DNA from: Capnocytophaga periodontitidis
GTDB taxonomy: Bacteria; Bacteroidota; Bacteroidia; Flavobacteriales; Flavobacteriaceae
Direction: 5' to 3'
Length of the DNA stretch: 64,000 bases
Assembly (NCBI RefSeq): GCF_016126015.1
Contig: NZ_JAEFDB010000002.1
Location: forward strand, 124,001-188,000
Below, piece by piece: positions 7,188-15,005 of this stretch. Position numbers and translations under genes: made by a program. Within the stretch, counting starts at the first letter, position 1. Every line of letters begins with the position of its first letter. The notes beneath the pieces were generated by a model. The model was not told where the DNA came from, searched no databases, and worked only from the letters and a program-made list of their open reading frames with translations.

Positions 7188-9230
7188 ATGGCAAAAAGTA
7201 TACAAAGCATAGAACCCAATATAGCCGACCTTGTAAATGGCTGGCTCAAAAACTATGAGTTAGACTACAAGTTAGAGCAAGAACCCCTTAACGATGAAAT
7301 AGACAAAGCACTCAAAGACTATTTCACCAAAAACGGAGGAGCTGGAGCCAACCGCCCCGATGCTAAGCTGCTTTTGCAGGACAAAAACCTCGACTATTAC
7401 CCTATCCTTATAGAATACAAAGGGTATCCTGATAAACTTGTAAAAAAAGATAGCGAAGGCAATGTAGAAAATCGTACCGCAAAAAACGAACCCCACTTCA
7501 AAAATATCAACACATTCGCCGTAAACGGAGCCGTACACTACGCCAATGCCCTATTACACCACACTTCCTTTACCGATATTATCGCCATAGGAGTAACCGG
7601 CGAAAAAGACAATAAGGGAAATATCACCCCTAAAATAGGTGTCTATTATGTAGCCAAAGCAAACTTAGGTGTAGGGCAAGAAGTAGCCCAGTTTACCGAC
7701 CTTTCTTTTCTGAAGAAAGAAAACTTCGACACTTTTGTACAGCAAGTAAAAAGCCTAAGTCTAAGTCCCGAAGAATTTGAGCATATCAAACAACAGCGCG
7801 AACAAGAGATTGACGCCAGCCTTACCAAGCTTAATAACGATATTTACGAAAATGAAAAAGGATTAGATGAAAAAGACCGTATTTATTTAGTAGCCGCTGC
7901 TATTATCGCTACTTTGGGTGTGGCGGGCAAAGTAGCACCCTTAGAGAAAAACGAACTCAAGTCATCACCCGAAACAGGCAACCGTGATGGCGATATTGTT
8001 ATTAGAAAAATACAAGCCTTTTTAAAAGAAAGAGACTTAGCCGAAGACAAACGAGAGCTAATAGTTCGCACCCTTTCCAATACCCTTTTAACCGACAATA
8101 TCAACAAAGCCACCAATGGCGAAAGCCAGCTTAAACGCGTCTTTACCAAAATTGTAGACGATCTGGGTATTTACTACAAAATAGGTCTTACGACTGACTT
8201 CACAGGAAAGCTCTTCAACGAAATGTATGCTTGGCTCGGTTTCTCACAAGATAAGCAGAACGATGTAGTACTTACCCCTTCTTACGTAGCTACCCTATTA
8301 GTCAAGCTCGCCCGCGTAGGCAAAGATTCCTACGTATGGGACTTTGCCACAGGCTCTGCCGGACTCTTAGTCGCCGCAATGAACGAAATGCTCGCCGATG
8401 CCAAAGAAAACATTATCTCACCCGATGCCCTACGAGCCAAAGAAGCCCATATTAAAGCTAAACAACTCTTAGGTGTAGAACACCTACCCAGTGTCTATAT
8501 ATTAGCCGTCCTCAATATGATTATGATGGGCGATGGCAGCTCTAACATCCTCAATGAAGACTCTCTAACTAATTTTGACGGAAACTACGCCTTTGGTAAA
8601 AAGGAAAAATTCCCCGCCGATGCCTTCGTGCTCAATCCTCCCTATTCCGCAGAAGGCAACGGAATGATATTTGTAGAAACCGCACTAAATATGATGCAAA
8701 AAGGCTATGCAGCTATCATTATTCAGAATTCAGCAGGTTCAGGAAAAGCCAAAGAATTCAACCAACGTATCTTAGAGCAGCATACCCTTGTAGCAAGTAT
8801 CAAAATGCCTGTTGACCTCTTCATAGGCAAATCCAGCGTACAAACAAACATCTACGTCTTCAAAGTAGGAGAAAAACACCAAAAGGAAGAAATTGTAAAA
8901 TTCATAGACTTTAGTAACGATGGCTACACCCGTACCAACCGGAAAAAGTCAAGGAATAACCTCAAAGACACCTACCAAGCTAAAGAACGATATGCCGAAT
9001 TGGTAAAATTAGTGCGCTTTGGCAAAAGTCAGCTACATATTTTTACCGAAAAAGAATACTATGAAGGCACTATCGATCCTAAAAACGGTGCTGATTGGAA
9101 CCAATCTGCCCCTGTAGATACCATCCCCACCCTCGCCGACTTCAAAAAAACAGTCGCCGACTACCTCGCTTGGGAAGTAACCAACCTACTGAAAACCCAA
9201 AACACCCCCGATGAACACTTGGGAAAATAA
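7188..9230 (+). CDS. Restriction-methylation subunit: PD-ExK nuclease fused to N6-adenine methylase (BcgI-like/type IIB)
   Basis: 680 residues. The C-terminal two thirds is a HsdM-like N6-adenine methyltransferase with SAM motif DFATGSAG (about 385-392) and catalytic NPPY (483-486). The first 180 residues are not the usual HsdM N-terminus. They contain P57-D58 and, 18 residues later, E76-Y-K78 in ILIEYKG, a textbook PD-(D/E)xK nuclease signature. A specificity subunit follows after 20 bp and no HsdR is present. That composition is that of BcgI-type type IIB systems, where the A subunit both methylates and cuts and the B subunit reads DNA. The nuclease call rests on the motif; a restriction-less type I methylase is the alternative. 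Probable role: defence against phage and plasmids. Confidence 0.85.
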   Translation: MAKSIQSIEPNIADLVNGWLKNYELDYKLEQEPLNDEIDKALKDYFTKNGGAGANRPDAKLLLQDKNLDYYPILIEYKGYPDKLVKKDSEGNVENRTAKNEPHFKNINTFAVNGAVHYANALLHHTSFTDIIAIGVTGEKDNKGNITPKIGVYYVAKANLGVGQEVAQFTDLSFLKKENFDTFVQQVKSLSLSPEEFEHIKQQREQEIDASLTKLNNDIYENEKGLDEKDRIYLVAAAIIATLGVAGKVAPLEKNELKSSPETGNRDGDIVIRKIQAFLKERDLAEDKRELIVRTLSNTLLTDNINKATNGESQLKRVFTKIVDDLGIYYKIGLTTDFTGKLFNEMYAWLGFSQDKQNDVVLTPSYVATLLVKLARVGKDSYVWDFATGSAGLLVAAMNEMLADAKENIISPDALRAKEAHIKAKQLLGVEHLPSVYILAVLNMIMMGDGSSNILNEDSLTNFDGNYAFGKKEKFPADAFVLNPPYSAEGNGMIFVETALNMMQKGYAAIIIQNSAGSGKAKEFNQRILEQHTLVASIKMPVDLFIGKSSVQTNIYVFKVGEKHQKEEIVKFIDFSNDGYTRTNRKKSRNNLKDTYQAKERYAELVKLVRFGKSQLHIFTEKEYYEGTIDPKNGADWNQSAPVDTIPTLADFKKTVADYLAWEVTNLLKTQNTPDEHLGK

Positions 9231-9250
9231 ACGCCCACTTAATAAAAAAA

Positions 9251-10339
9251 ATGCAACAAACTAAGTGGGCTAATTTTCAGTTGCAAGAACTATTTTATAT
9301 TGTTGGAACAAAATCTTTAGATAGTAATGCTATAGATTTTTTAGATAACGGAATTAATTTTGTAGGAAGAACTTTTGAAGATAACGGAATACAAGGAAAA
9401 ATAAAAAAACAAGATTTTGAGCCTAATGCTCCTTATACTATTACGGCTACTGTCATAGGAAATTATAAATATGTCAAATTTCAGGAACAGCCCTACTATT
9501 GTTCTCAAAATATTAATAAATTAACTCCCAAACCTATTATATCAAAATGGAATAAAAAAATAGCTTATTTTTTTGTAGCAAATGTACAAAAATTTGTTTC
9601 TTTATATAATGGGCAACAAGGAGGGTATAAATTGGATGACATAAAAAAGCATGTAATCCTCCTCCCCACCCATAACGGAGCCATAGATTTTGCCTTTATG
9701 GAAACCTTTATAGCTGAGCTGGAAGCTCAGAGTATAGCTGAGCTGGAAGCTTACTTAACCATTACAGGGCTTAAAGACTACACCCTTACTGAGGAAGAAG
9801 AAAAAGTGCTAAACAGCTTAGATAAAGTACAGTGGAAAGAATATAATTTAAATGATTTATATGGTAATGCTACACGCGGAAAACGACTAAAAAGTGCCGA
9901 CCGTATAACAGGGAAATTACCTTTTGTAACCGCAGGTGAAGCCGATACAGGTATTTCAGATTTTATAGGAAACAAAGTAACTATCTTTTCTGAGAATACC
10001 ACAACTATTGATATGTTCGGTTCAGCCAAATACAGAAACTATTCTTATGGAGGAGATGACCATATAGCTGTTGTGCATACCGAAAAAGTACCCAAATATG
10101 CCGCTATTTTTGTAACTTCAGCTATACACAAAGTATCTTATGCAGGGCAATTCAGTTATTCACGTAACTTTTATGCTAAAGATGCAGATGAGCTAAATAT
10201 TTTCCTCCCCACTAAAAACGGCACCCCCGATTATGACTTTATGAACACCTACATCTCTGCCATTCATAAAGTAGTCATCAAAGAAGTCGTCCTCTATGCC
10301 GAAAAGAAAATACAAGCTACTCAAGAAGCCATAAAATAA
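9251..10339 (+). CDS. HsdS-like DNA specificity subunit with central 8-residue repeat
   Basis: 362 residues, close to the length of BcgI B (S-type) subunits. It has two target-recognition halves (about 1-145 and 195-345), each starting with a W-x-(N/E)-(F/Y)-x-L-x-(E/D)-L-(F/Y) type segment (WANFQLQELF; WKEYNLNDLY) and each closing with LPT.NG..D..FM. This shows internal pseudo-symmetry of S proteins. Each half should recognise one part of a bipartite DNA site. Between them residues 154-169 read IAELEAQS-IAELEAYL, a perfect-start tandem repeat encoded by a 24-bp direct repeat. It lies 20 bp after the methylase-nuclease gene. Confidence 0.85.
   Translation: MQQTKWANFQLQELFYIVGTKSLDSNAIDFLDNGINFVGRTFEDNGIQGKIKKQDFEPNAPYTITATVIGNYKYVKFQEQPYYCSQNINKLTPKPIISKWNKKIAYFFVANVQKFVSLYNGQQGGYKLDDIKKHVILLPTHNGAIDFAFMETFIAELEAQSIAELEAYLTITGLKDYTLTEEEEKVLNSLDKVQWKEYNLNDLYGNATRGKRLKSADRITGKLPFVTAGEADTGISDFIGNKVTIFSENTTTIDMFGSAKYRNYSYGGDDHIAVVHTEKVPKYAAIFVTSAIHKVSYAGQFSYSRNFYAKDADELNIFLPTKNGTPDYDFMNTYISAIHKVVIKEVVLYAEKKIQATQEAIK
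9710..9757 (+). repeat. 24-bp tandem repeat in the specificity gene
   Basis: Two adjacent units starting atagctgagctggaagct (9710-9733 and 9734-9757), the first 18 bases identical. They encode IAELEA twice in the linker between recognition domains. It is comparable in position to the TAEL repeats of EcoR124-type HsdS. Confidence 0.9.
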
Positions 10340-10360
10340 CAATCTCCCCATAAAACAACA

Positions 10361-10384
10361 AAGCCAGCCCCCCAGCTGGCTTTT
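10361..10384. terminator. Bidirectional intrinsic terminator
   Basis: Stem GCCAGC (10363-10368)/GCTGGC (10375-10380), flanked by AA and TTTT, between the converging RM operon and rnhB. Confidence 0.75.
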
Positions 10385-10392
10385 CCTATCCC

Positions 10393-10989
10393 CTAAAACA
10401 AACTCAACTGTTCCACGGGCAGTAACTGAAATGTTTTGCGGTGGTGCTCAGTAGCGCCGTGTTCGGCGATAGCTTTGCGGTGTTCGGGGGTGGGATATCC
10501 TTTGTTTTGCTGCCAATGGTACTCAGGGTATTGCTGGGCAAGGTCTTCCATATAGGCATCGCGGTAGGTTTTCGCAAGTATCGAAGCTGCCGCGATGGTT
10601 TGTATTTTGCCGTCGCCTTTCACCACACATGCATAAGGAATTTTCTGGTAAGGCACAAACTTATTGCCGTCTACTGCAATAAATTCAGGGGTAGGGGAGA
10701 GCTGCGCAATAGCGCGGTGCATAGCCGTGATAGAAGCGCGAAGGATGTTCAGCTCGTCTATTTCGGCAGGGAGTACGTGACAAATGGCATAAGCCACCGC
10801 CTCACGCTCGATGATAGGTCGCAAGAGGTTGCGCTGTTTTTCGGTGAGTTGTTTAGAGTCGGTGAGGAGGTCGTTTTTGAAGTCGGGGGGCAATATCACA
10901 GCTGCCGCTGTTACAGGACCCGCCAAACAACCGCGCCCGGCCTCATCCGTACCCGCTTCTAATGAAGAATGATAGAATAATTGTAACAT
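10393..10989 (-). CDS. rnhB: Ribonuclease HII
   Basis: 198 residues, normal family length. The N-terminal [14 protein letters not shown] (Asp15, Glu16) and later AVDGNKF match the metal-binding acidic cluster of RNase HII, which removes ribonucleotides from DNA and RNA primers. It is the last of three minus-strand genes (ACP, KAS, rnhB), 12 bp after the KAS, and so is probably co-transcribed with them. A shared terminator hairpin lies just beyond its stop. Confidence 0.95.
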   Translation of the reverse strand: MLQLFYHSSLEAGTDEAGRGCLAGPVTAAAVILPPDFKNDLLTDSKQLTEKQRNLLRPIIEREAVAYAICHVLPAEIDELNILRASITAMHRAIAQLSPTPEFIAVDGNKFVPYQKIPYACVVKGDGKIQTIAAASILAKTYRDAYMEDLAQQYPEYHWQQNKGYPTPEHRKAIAEHGATEHHRKTFQLLPVEQLSLF

Positions 10990-11001
10990 ATCTCTTACCT
11001 C

Positions 11002-12198
11002 TTATCTCTTACCTAAAATAAGTGTCGAGCAGTTGCCTCCAAAGCCAAAGGAGTTAGAAAGCACGTGCTGTATAGGTTTGTATTTCAGTTCGGTTTGTGG
11101 GCGGATAGGCACTTCTTCCATTGGAGTGCTGAAGTTTAGGTTAGGGAATACTACCCCGTGTTGTAAGGCTAATACACTAAATACCGCTTCTACTGCCGAA
11201 GCTACTGCCAAAGTATGCCCCGTAAAGGCTTTGGTAGAACTAAAATCGGGGACGTGCTCGCCAAAAATGCGTATCAAGGCGCGACTTTCGGAGAGATCGT
11301 TGTTTACGGTAGCTGTGCCGTGTGCATTGATATAATCAATGTCAGCAGGGGTTAATCCTGCTGTTTGTAGGGCTTTTTGCATTGCTAAAAACGCGCCTTC
11401 ACCATCGGCGGAGGAGGCTGTTTGATGATAAGCGTCATTGGCATTGCCCCACCCTTTGATTTCTGCTAGTATAGTAGCCCCACGTTGTAGGGCATTTTCT
11501 TCGGTTTCCAATACCAAAAAAGCACCTGCTTCCCCTAAGTTTAAACCCTTGCGATGTTGGTCGAAAGGAGTGCAGTCGGTATCAGAGAGAATCATCAAGG
11601 TATTAAAACCATTGATAGTGAATTTAGAGAGGGCATCGGCACCACCAGCAATGAGACAGTTGGCTCTGCCAGTACGAAGCAGGTTGATAGCTGTTATGAT
11701 GGCATTTGCCGAAGAAGAGCAGGCAGTACTCACGCTAGTTACAACGCCTTTTATGCCTACGTAATCGGCGATTTGGTGAGTTACCTCGCCTATGTTGTGA
11801 GTAGTGATATAGCGTCGTAGGGGTTCATCATCGCCATAGCGGAAAAAATAGTTTTCGGTCATATCCATACCCCCCACCGTGGAAGCCATAATGAGTCCGC
11901 AGTGAGTGAGGGCTGAAGGGGTAAGACCAGCATTGGCAATGGCTTCCTGCAAGGCGATAATCCCCAAGAGAGAGGTACGTGAATAGGCGTTCACTTCGGG
12001 TAATCGCAAAGCGGTAATAAGCTCAGTGTTCGTGCGTTTGATTTCGCCTACCTTGATGTGGTCGGCGTGAATGGTTGCTACATTTTCAATCCTGCTGATA
12101 CCAGCTTGGCGATGGGTAAGGGCATAAAAATGCTCTCCGACAGTGTTACCTATCGAAGAGTTAATTCCCATTCCCGTGATGACTACTTTTTTCGGCAT
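11002..12198 (-). CDS. Beta-ketoacyl-ACP synthase (FabF-like, specialised type)
   Basis: 398 residues with the complete Cys-His-His triad of KAS II enzymes: Cys160 in STACSSSAN, His293 in NAHGTAT and His328 after Lys323 in KAFTGHT. It should condense malonyl-ACP with an acyl-ACP. It is preceded by 2 bp by a dedicated ACP and followed by rnhB. The sequence differs from the housekeeping FabF of Flavobacteria in its start and ACP partner. A degenerate KAS-like gene lies 2 kb upstream on the same strand. These point to a pigment-type (flexirubin/aryl-polyene) or other accessory fatty-acyl pathway, of which only part is here. That role is inference. Confidence 0.85.
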   Translation of the reverse strand: MPKKVVITGMGINSSIGNTVGEHFYALTHRQAGISRIENVATIHADHIKVGEIKRTNTELITALRLPEVNAYSRTSLLGIIALQEAIANAGLTPSALTHCGLIMASTVGGMDMTENYFFRYGDDEPLRRYITTHNIGEVTHQIADYVGIKGVVTSVSTACSSSANAIITAINLLRTGRANCLIAGGADALSKFTINGFNTLMILSDTDCTPFDQHRKGLNLGEAGAFLVLETEENALQRGATILAEIKGWGNANDAYHQTASSADGEGAFLAMQKALQTAGLTPADIDYINAHGTATVNNDLSESRALIRIFGEHVPDFSSTKAFTGHTLAVASAVEAVFSVLALQHGVVFPNLNFSTPMEEVPIRPQTELKYKPIQHVLSNSFGFGGNCSTLILGKR

Positions 12199-12200
12199 CG

Positions 12201-12458
12201 CTATTTAGTGCGGTGAGCGGTGATATAATCAGCCATTGTTTTCACCGATTGGAAGATTTCTTTTCCTTTTTTAGGGTCGTCTAAGCGGATACCGTAATTC
12301 TTGTCGAGTAGTACGATAAGTTCGAGAGCATCGATAGAGTCGAGAGCTAAACCAGTGCCGAAGAGGGGCTCGTTTTCATCGATATCCTCGGGGGTTACTT
12401 CTTCTAAGTTGAGTACTTCAATAATTTTGTTCTTGAGTTCTAAAATAAGTGCGTCCAT
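12201..12458 (-). CDS. Acyl carrier protein (accessory type)
   Basis: 85 residues, acidic, with the phosphopantetheine site at Ser in LALDSIDALEL (about residue 41). The DSID form is common in ACPs of aryl-polyene and flexirubin clusters, whereas the housekeeping ACP has DSLD. It is the first gene of the minus-strand ACP-KAS-rnhB unit. Its promoter is one of the best in the window: TTTG at 12513-12510, 20 bp spacer, TATCTTTG at 12489-12482. Confidence 0.88.
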   Translation of the reverse strand: MDALILELKNKIIEVLNLEEVTPEDIDENEPLFGTGLALDSIDALELIVLLDKNYGIRLDDPKKGKEIFQSVKTMADYITAHRTK

Positions 12459-12481
12459 TATAAAAAGTTATTATTAGGGGG

Positions 12482-12513
12482 CAAAGATAGTGAAGAATTA
12501 GCAAATGAGCAAA
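12482..12513 (-). promoter_or_regulatory. Promoter of ACP-KAS operon (TTTG-N20-TATCTTTG)
   Basis: On the minus strand, -33 TTTG at 12513-12510, 20 bp, then TATCTTTG at 12489-12482. The -33 lies inside an AATTTGC heptad tract. The whole 32-bp arrangement is repeated almost exactly at 13959-13990 before the toxin-antitoxin pair. Confidence 0.75.
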
Positions 12514-12544
12514 TTTTAGAAATTAGCAAATTATGTAACAAAAA

Positions 12545-12575
12545 AAGTAGAGATGAATCACTCATCTCTACTTTA
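12545..12575 (-). terminator. Terminator after the LRR lipoprotein gene
   Basis: Perfect 13-bp stem AAAGTAGAGATGA/TCATCTCTACTTT with a 5-base loop and flanking A/T runs. It lies 25 bp beyond the stop of the LRR lipoprotein gene. Confidence 0.8.
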
Positions 12576-12599
12576 TTAAGTTTGTTGTAAAAAACTATT

Positions 12600-13334
12600 T
12601 TAGGGTTCTTCGGAAATCTCATTGTCGTAGTGATTCTGGAAATTTAAATGAGTATCACTTTTATAAACGCTGAGTCTCCCTTTAGGCACATAGATATGTG
12701 CTATTTTGTTGGTTGCATTGTTGAAAACAGGAAAACTTGTTTGTGGTGGATTAGCTCCTTTAAAAGTAGCCGAAGTGAGTTTACTACAAGAATAGAAAGC
12801 AAAAACTCCTATGTTTTGTATATTTTTAGGAAAAGTAACCGAAACGATTGCATCGTTATAATGAAAAGCATCTCTACCAATAGCTTGTAGACTTTCAGGG
12901 AATTTGAGAGTTGGAATCTGACACGAATTGAAAGCGTCCTCATCAATAGTAATAAGTCCTTCTGAAAACTGAACAGTAGTAAGAAGGGATCCCATAAAGG
13001 CTTCTTTGCCTATCACTTGTACTCCCGCAGGAATGGTGATACTATTGATTTTAGTCGCATAAAAAGCCTCTTTGCCAATATTTGTTAGACCATTAGGTAA
13101 AGTGATAGTGCCTAACTTTTTATGAGCATAAAAAGCTTCTTCACCTATAATTTTTACCTTGCTAAGGGTGCCATCCGCTTGCATATCAAGAACGGAGGTA
13201 TTCTCATTTTTCCACTTTACTAAGGTAAATCCATCAGCACTCAGTTCATAATCAGAAGCTGGAATTGAGTCGTCGCTATCTTTTTTACAAGCAAAAAGAG
13301 CAAAAACTGAAAAAAGTAATAAAAATTTTTTCAT
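12600..13334 (-). CDS. BspA-type leucine-rich-repeat surface lipoprotein (copy 1)
   Basis: 244 residues with lipoprotein signal ending FALFACKKDSDD (Cys16). Lys followed by Ser/Asp matches the surface-export pattern. After a ~55-residue N-terminal domain there are about six LRR_5 (BspA/Treponema pallidum type) repeats of 22-23 residues with the pattern IG.eAF....l.sitiP..v. The family mediates adhesion to host proteins or other bacteria. Two close paralogues lie at 36234-36956 and 37110-37874 beside the cytolysin-like gene, with the same N-domain (PASDYELSADGFTLVKWKNE). Promoter element TACATTTG at 13371-13364. Confidence 0.87.
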   Translation of the reverse strand: MKKFLLLFSVFALFACKKDSDDSIPASDYELSADGFTLVKWKNENTSVLDMQADGTLSKVKIIGEEAFYAHKKLGTITLPNGLTNIGKEAFYATKINSITIPAGVQVIGKEAFMGSLLTTVQFSEGLITIDEDAFNSCQIPTLKFPESLQAIGRDAFHYNDAIVSVTFPKNIQNIGVFAFYSCSKLTSATFKGANPPQTSFPVFNNATNKIAHIYVPKGRLSVYKSDTHLNFQNHYDNEISEEP

Positions 13335-13363
13335 TGAATGTAATTTTTTAAGTTTTTACGGTG

Positions 13364-13371
13364 CAAATGTA
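13364..13371 (-). promoter_or_regulatory. -7 element TACATTTG of LRR lipoprotein gene
   Basis: Exact TAnnTTTG on the minus strand, 30 bp before the start codon. No clear -33 TTTG at 19-21 bp. Confidence 0.5.
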
Positions 13372-13424
13372 TAAAATTAATTTCAACTAACAAGGGTTTA
13401 AAGGCTAGTTTTTCAGTTTAGAGA

Positions 13425-13715
13425 TTACAAGGGTTTTTGAAAGCTGCTGCGGAAGTGCAAAATATAGATTGTATCGTTTTCCTCATCTACTTGGTAATAC
13501 AAAATAAATCTACTTTTAAAGAAAACTCTTTTATAAGCATCTATAGTTTCTACATAATTAGCTAAGAAATAAGGAGATATAGTAATTTCCTTTACTAATT
13601 TAAGCGTTTCTGCATCAATCTTTTTAGAATAAGAATCCGACATATTATGGATTGTCCAATACATCAGAGTCTGTTTAAATTCAATTTTAGCTTCTTCTGT
13701 CCAAAAAACTTTCAT
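13425..13715 (-). CDS. RelE/ParE-superfamily toxin
   Basis: 96 residues starting at the Met in MKVFWTEEAK. An upstream in-frame Met at 13748 would lengthen the overlap with the antitoxin and is less likely. The pattern of N-terminal strand (VFWTEEA), helices, then YKRVFFKSRFILYYQVDEENDTIYILHFRSSFQKPL fits ParE/RelE toxins, which act on gyrase or on ribosome-bound mRNA. It overlaps the 3' end of the antitoxin by 29 bp. It closely resembles the toxin at 56470-56760 (shared ending SFQKPL/CSQKPL). Confidence 0.85.
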   Translation of the reverse strand: MKVFWTEEAKIEFKQTLMYWTIHNMSDSYSKKIDAETLKLVKEITISPYFLANYVETIDAYKRVFFKSRFILYYQVDEENDTIYILHFRSSFQKPL

Positions 13716-13929
13716 AGTATGCTCTTGCTTCATTAAAAACCTCTTCATTGCTATACACTCTTCCGTGTTTGATATCTTCGCGTGCGCGCTCTATACTGCG
13801 GATATCTTCTTCCGTAATTCCAAAGGAATCTTCAGGTTCAGCAACCTCTATTCCCATATCAGCCAAAGCTTTTACTGCTAATTGGTACTGCTGAAAATCT
13901 AATTGATTTTTTAATATTATGGTATTCAT
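13687..13929 (-). CDS. Antitoxin of ParE/RelE-type module
   Basis: 80 residues, acidic C-terminal half (EPEDSFGITEEDIRSIERAREDIKHG), beginning MNTIILKNQLDFQQYQLAVKA. It overlaps the toxin gene downstream, the usual arrangement for coupled expression. Its N-terminal fold is not identifiable by eye; it resembles small Bacteroidota antitoxins without a named DNA-binding domain. Its own promoter is TTTG-N20-TACCTTTG (13990-13959), within a heptad tract. Confidence 0.8.
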   Translation of the reverse strand: MNTIILKNQLDFQQYQLAVKALADMGIEVAEPEDSFGITEEDIRSIERAREDIKHGRVYSNEEVFNEARAYYESFLDRRS

Positions 13930-13958
13930 TATTTTTTACTTTTAAAGTTATACAACGG

Positions 13959-13990
13959 CAAAGGTAGTGAAGAATTAGCAAATGAGCAAA
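13959..13990 (-). promoter_or_regulatory. Promoter of TA module 1 (TTTG-N20-TACCTTTG)
   Basis: -33 TTTG at 13990-13987, 20-bp spacer, TACCTTTG at 13966-13959. The spacer is identical to that of the ACP promoter at 12482-12513, so this piece has been copied. Confidence 0.75.
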
Positions 13991-14020
13991 TTTGAAAATT
14001 AGCAAATTGTGCAATGAAGG

Positions 14021-14251
14021 TTATAAAGCATTTGTAATTCTGTTCTCTATGCTTTTAGCTAAAGAAACTATGGTTTCATCATAGTTTTGAGGTGTTTTTA
14101 AAACCTCGTTTAAATGATACTTTATCTTCATTAATATTTCTGTTCCTATAGCACTATATTTTATACTATCGGATAATTGTGTTGCTATTTCAGTAGCTCC
14201 TTTCTGCTTTAAAATGTTGATAAGAAGGTCAGTTTCTTCGTATAAATCCAT
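14021..14251 (-). CDS. Small helical protein of unknown function
   Basis: 76 residues, MDLYEETDLLINILKQKGATEIA... with amphipathic helices and no signal or membrane segment. I do not recognise the family. It stands alone between the TA module and the KAS-like gene, separated from both by AT-rich heptad tracts. The clean frame and ATG start support a real gene. Small helical proteins of this kind occur as immunity or accessory proteins, but nothing here proves that. Confidence 0.6.
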   Translation of the reverse strand: MDLYEETDLLINILKQKGATEIATQLSDSIKYSAIGTEILMKIKYHLNEVLKTPQNYDETIVSLAKSIENRITNAL

Positions 14252-14311
14252 AAATTCTTTATAAACGCAATGAAAAATAACTGATTGTTTTTACTCAAAT
14301 TTGCTAATTTC

Positions 14312-14854
14312 CTAATCTGCTAATTGGCAAATTGCTCTATAATCATCGTCTAAAAACTCAACCCACGCCATTAGTACACTTTGGGCTTTGCCTTGCGCTA
14401 AAAGCGAGTTGCTGTATTGCTCTAAAAAGGGTTGTGCCTCCTCGTAACTATCGAATACAAAAAAACTGTTTTCGGTTTTCAGTTGGTGACGTATGCTTAT
14501 TTCACCTAAACAGATGTTGGGAAGGGTGTAAACAAACACAGCGGGACTGGGGTAATATTCCTGTGGATTGGCAATAGATGCCTGATGTTTGCGGTCGGTG
14601 TCGAGGCTGGCAGAGCGATTCGCAAATACTAAGGCTACACCGTTTTTCTCGGATTGTGAAAACGGACGTAAGAGAACTTCGCTGGCTAAAAAAGCGAGCT
14701 TGCTGAGGTTATCCATTTTGAAGAATTTAGGATACTCCATTTGCAGGGCTTTGAGGGCTTTTTTGGAGAAATCGGCAAATGAGTCGCTTTTATCAGTGAA
14801 AAGCACTGAGCCGTTTAGAGTGATGGTGTTGTTTTCTATAGTGCAGGTCTTCAT
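14312..14854 (-). CDS. Degenerate beta-ketoacyl-synthase-like protein (no catalytic Cys)
   Basis: 180 residues from the Met in MKTCTIENNT; an in-frame Met at 14908 would add 18 residues and overlaps the promoter. Residues about 85-150 resemble the N-terminal KAS fold: VALVFANRSASLDTD, then YPSPAVFVYTLPNICLGEISIRHQL. At the point where a KAS would place its nucleophilic Cys the sequence reads NSFFVFDSYE, so it cannot condense. Such short KAS-like proteins accompany ACP/KAS pairs in flexirubin-type clusters of Bacteroidota. The ACP-KAS pair lies 2 kb away on the same strand, with unrelated genes between. The function is presumably scaffolding; this is inference. Confidence 0.65.
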   Translation of the reverse strand: MKTCTIENNTITLNGSVLFTDKSDSFADFSKKALKALQMEYPKFFKMDNLSKLAFLASEVLLRPFSQSEKNGVALVFANRSASLDTDRKHQASIANPQEYYPSPAVFVYTLPNICLGEISIRHQLKTENSFFVFDSYEEAQPFLEQYSNSLLAQGKAQSVLMAWVEFLDDDYRAICQLAD

Positions 14855-14948
14855 AAGTGAATAGTGAAAAGTTGTTATTTGTGGGCAAAGGTAGGAATAA
14901 TTTATCAATTTGCTAATTAGCTAATTCACTAATTTACAAATTTACCGA

Positions 14949-14980
14949 TTTGTTAATTCGCTAATTATGTAGTATCTTTG
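14949..14980 (+). promoter_or_regulatory. Promoter of serine hydrolase gene (TTTG-N20-TATCTTTG)
   Basis: -33 TTTG at 14949-14952, 20 bp, -7 TATCTTTG at 14973-14980, 25 bp before the start codon. The -33 lies at the edge of a heptad tract. Confidence 0.8.
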
Positions 14981-15005
14981 TCGGCAGTAACAAAAATGCT
15001 TCTCT

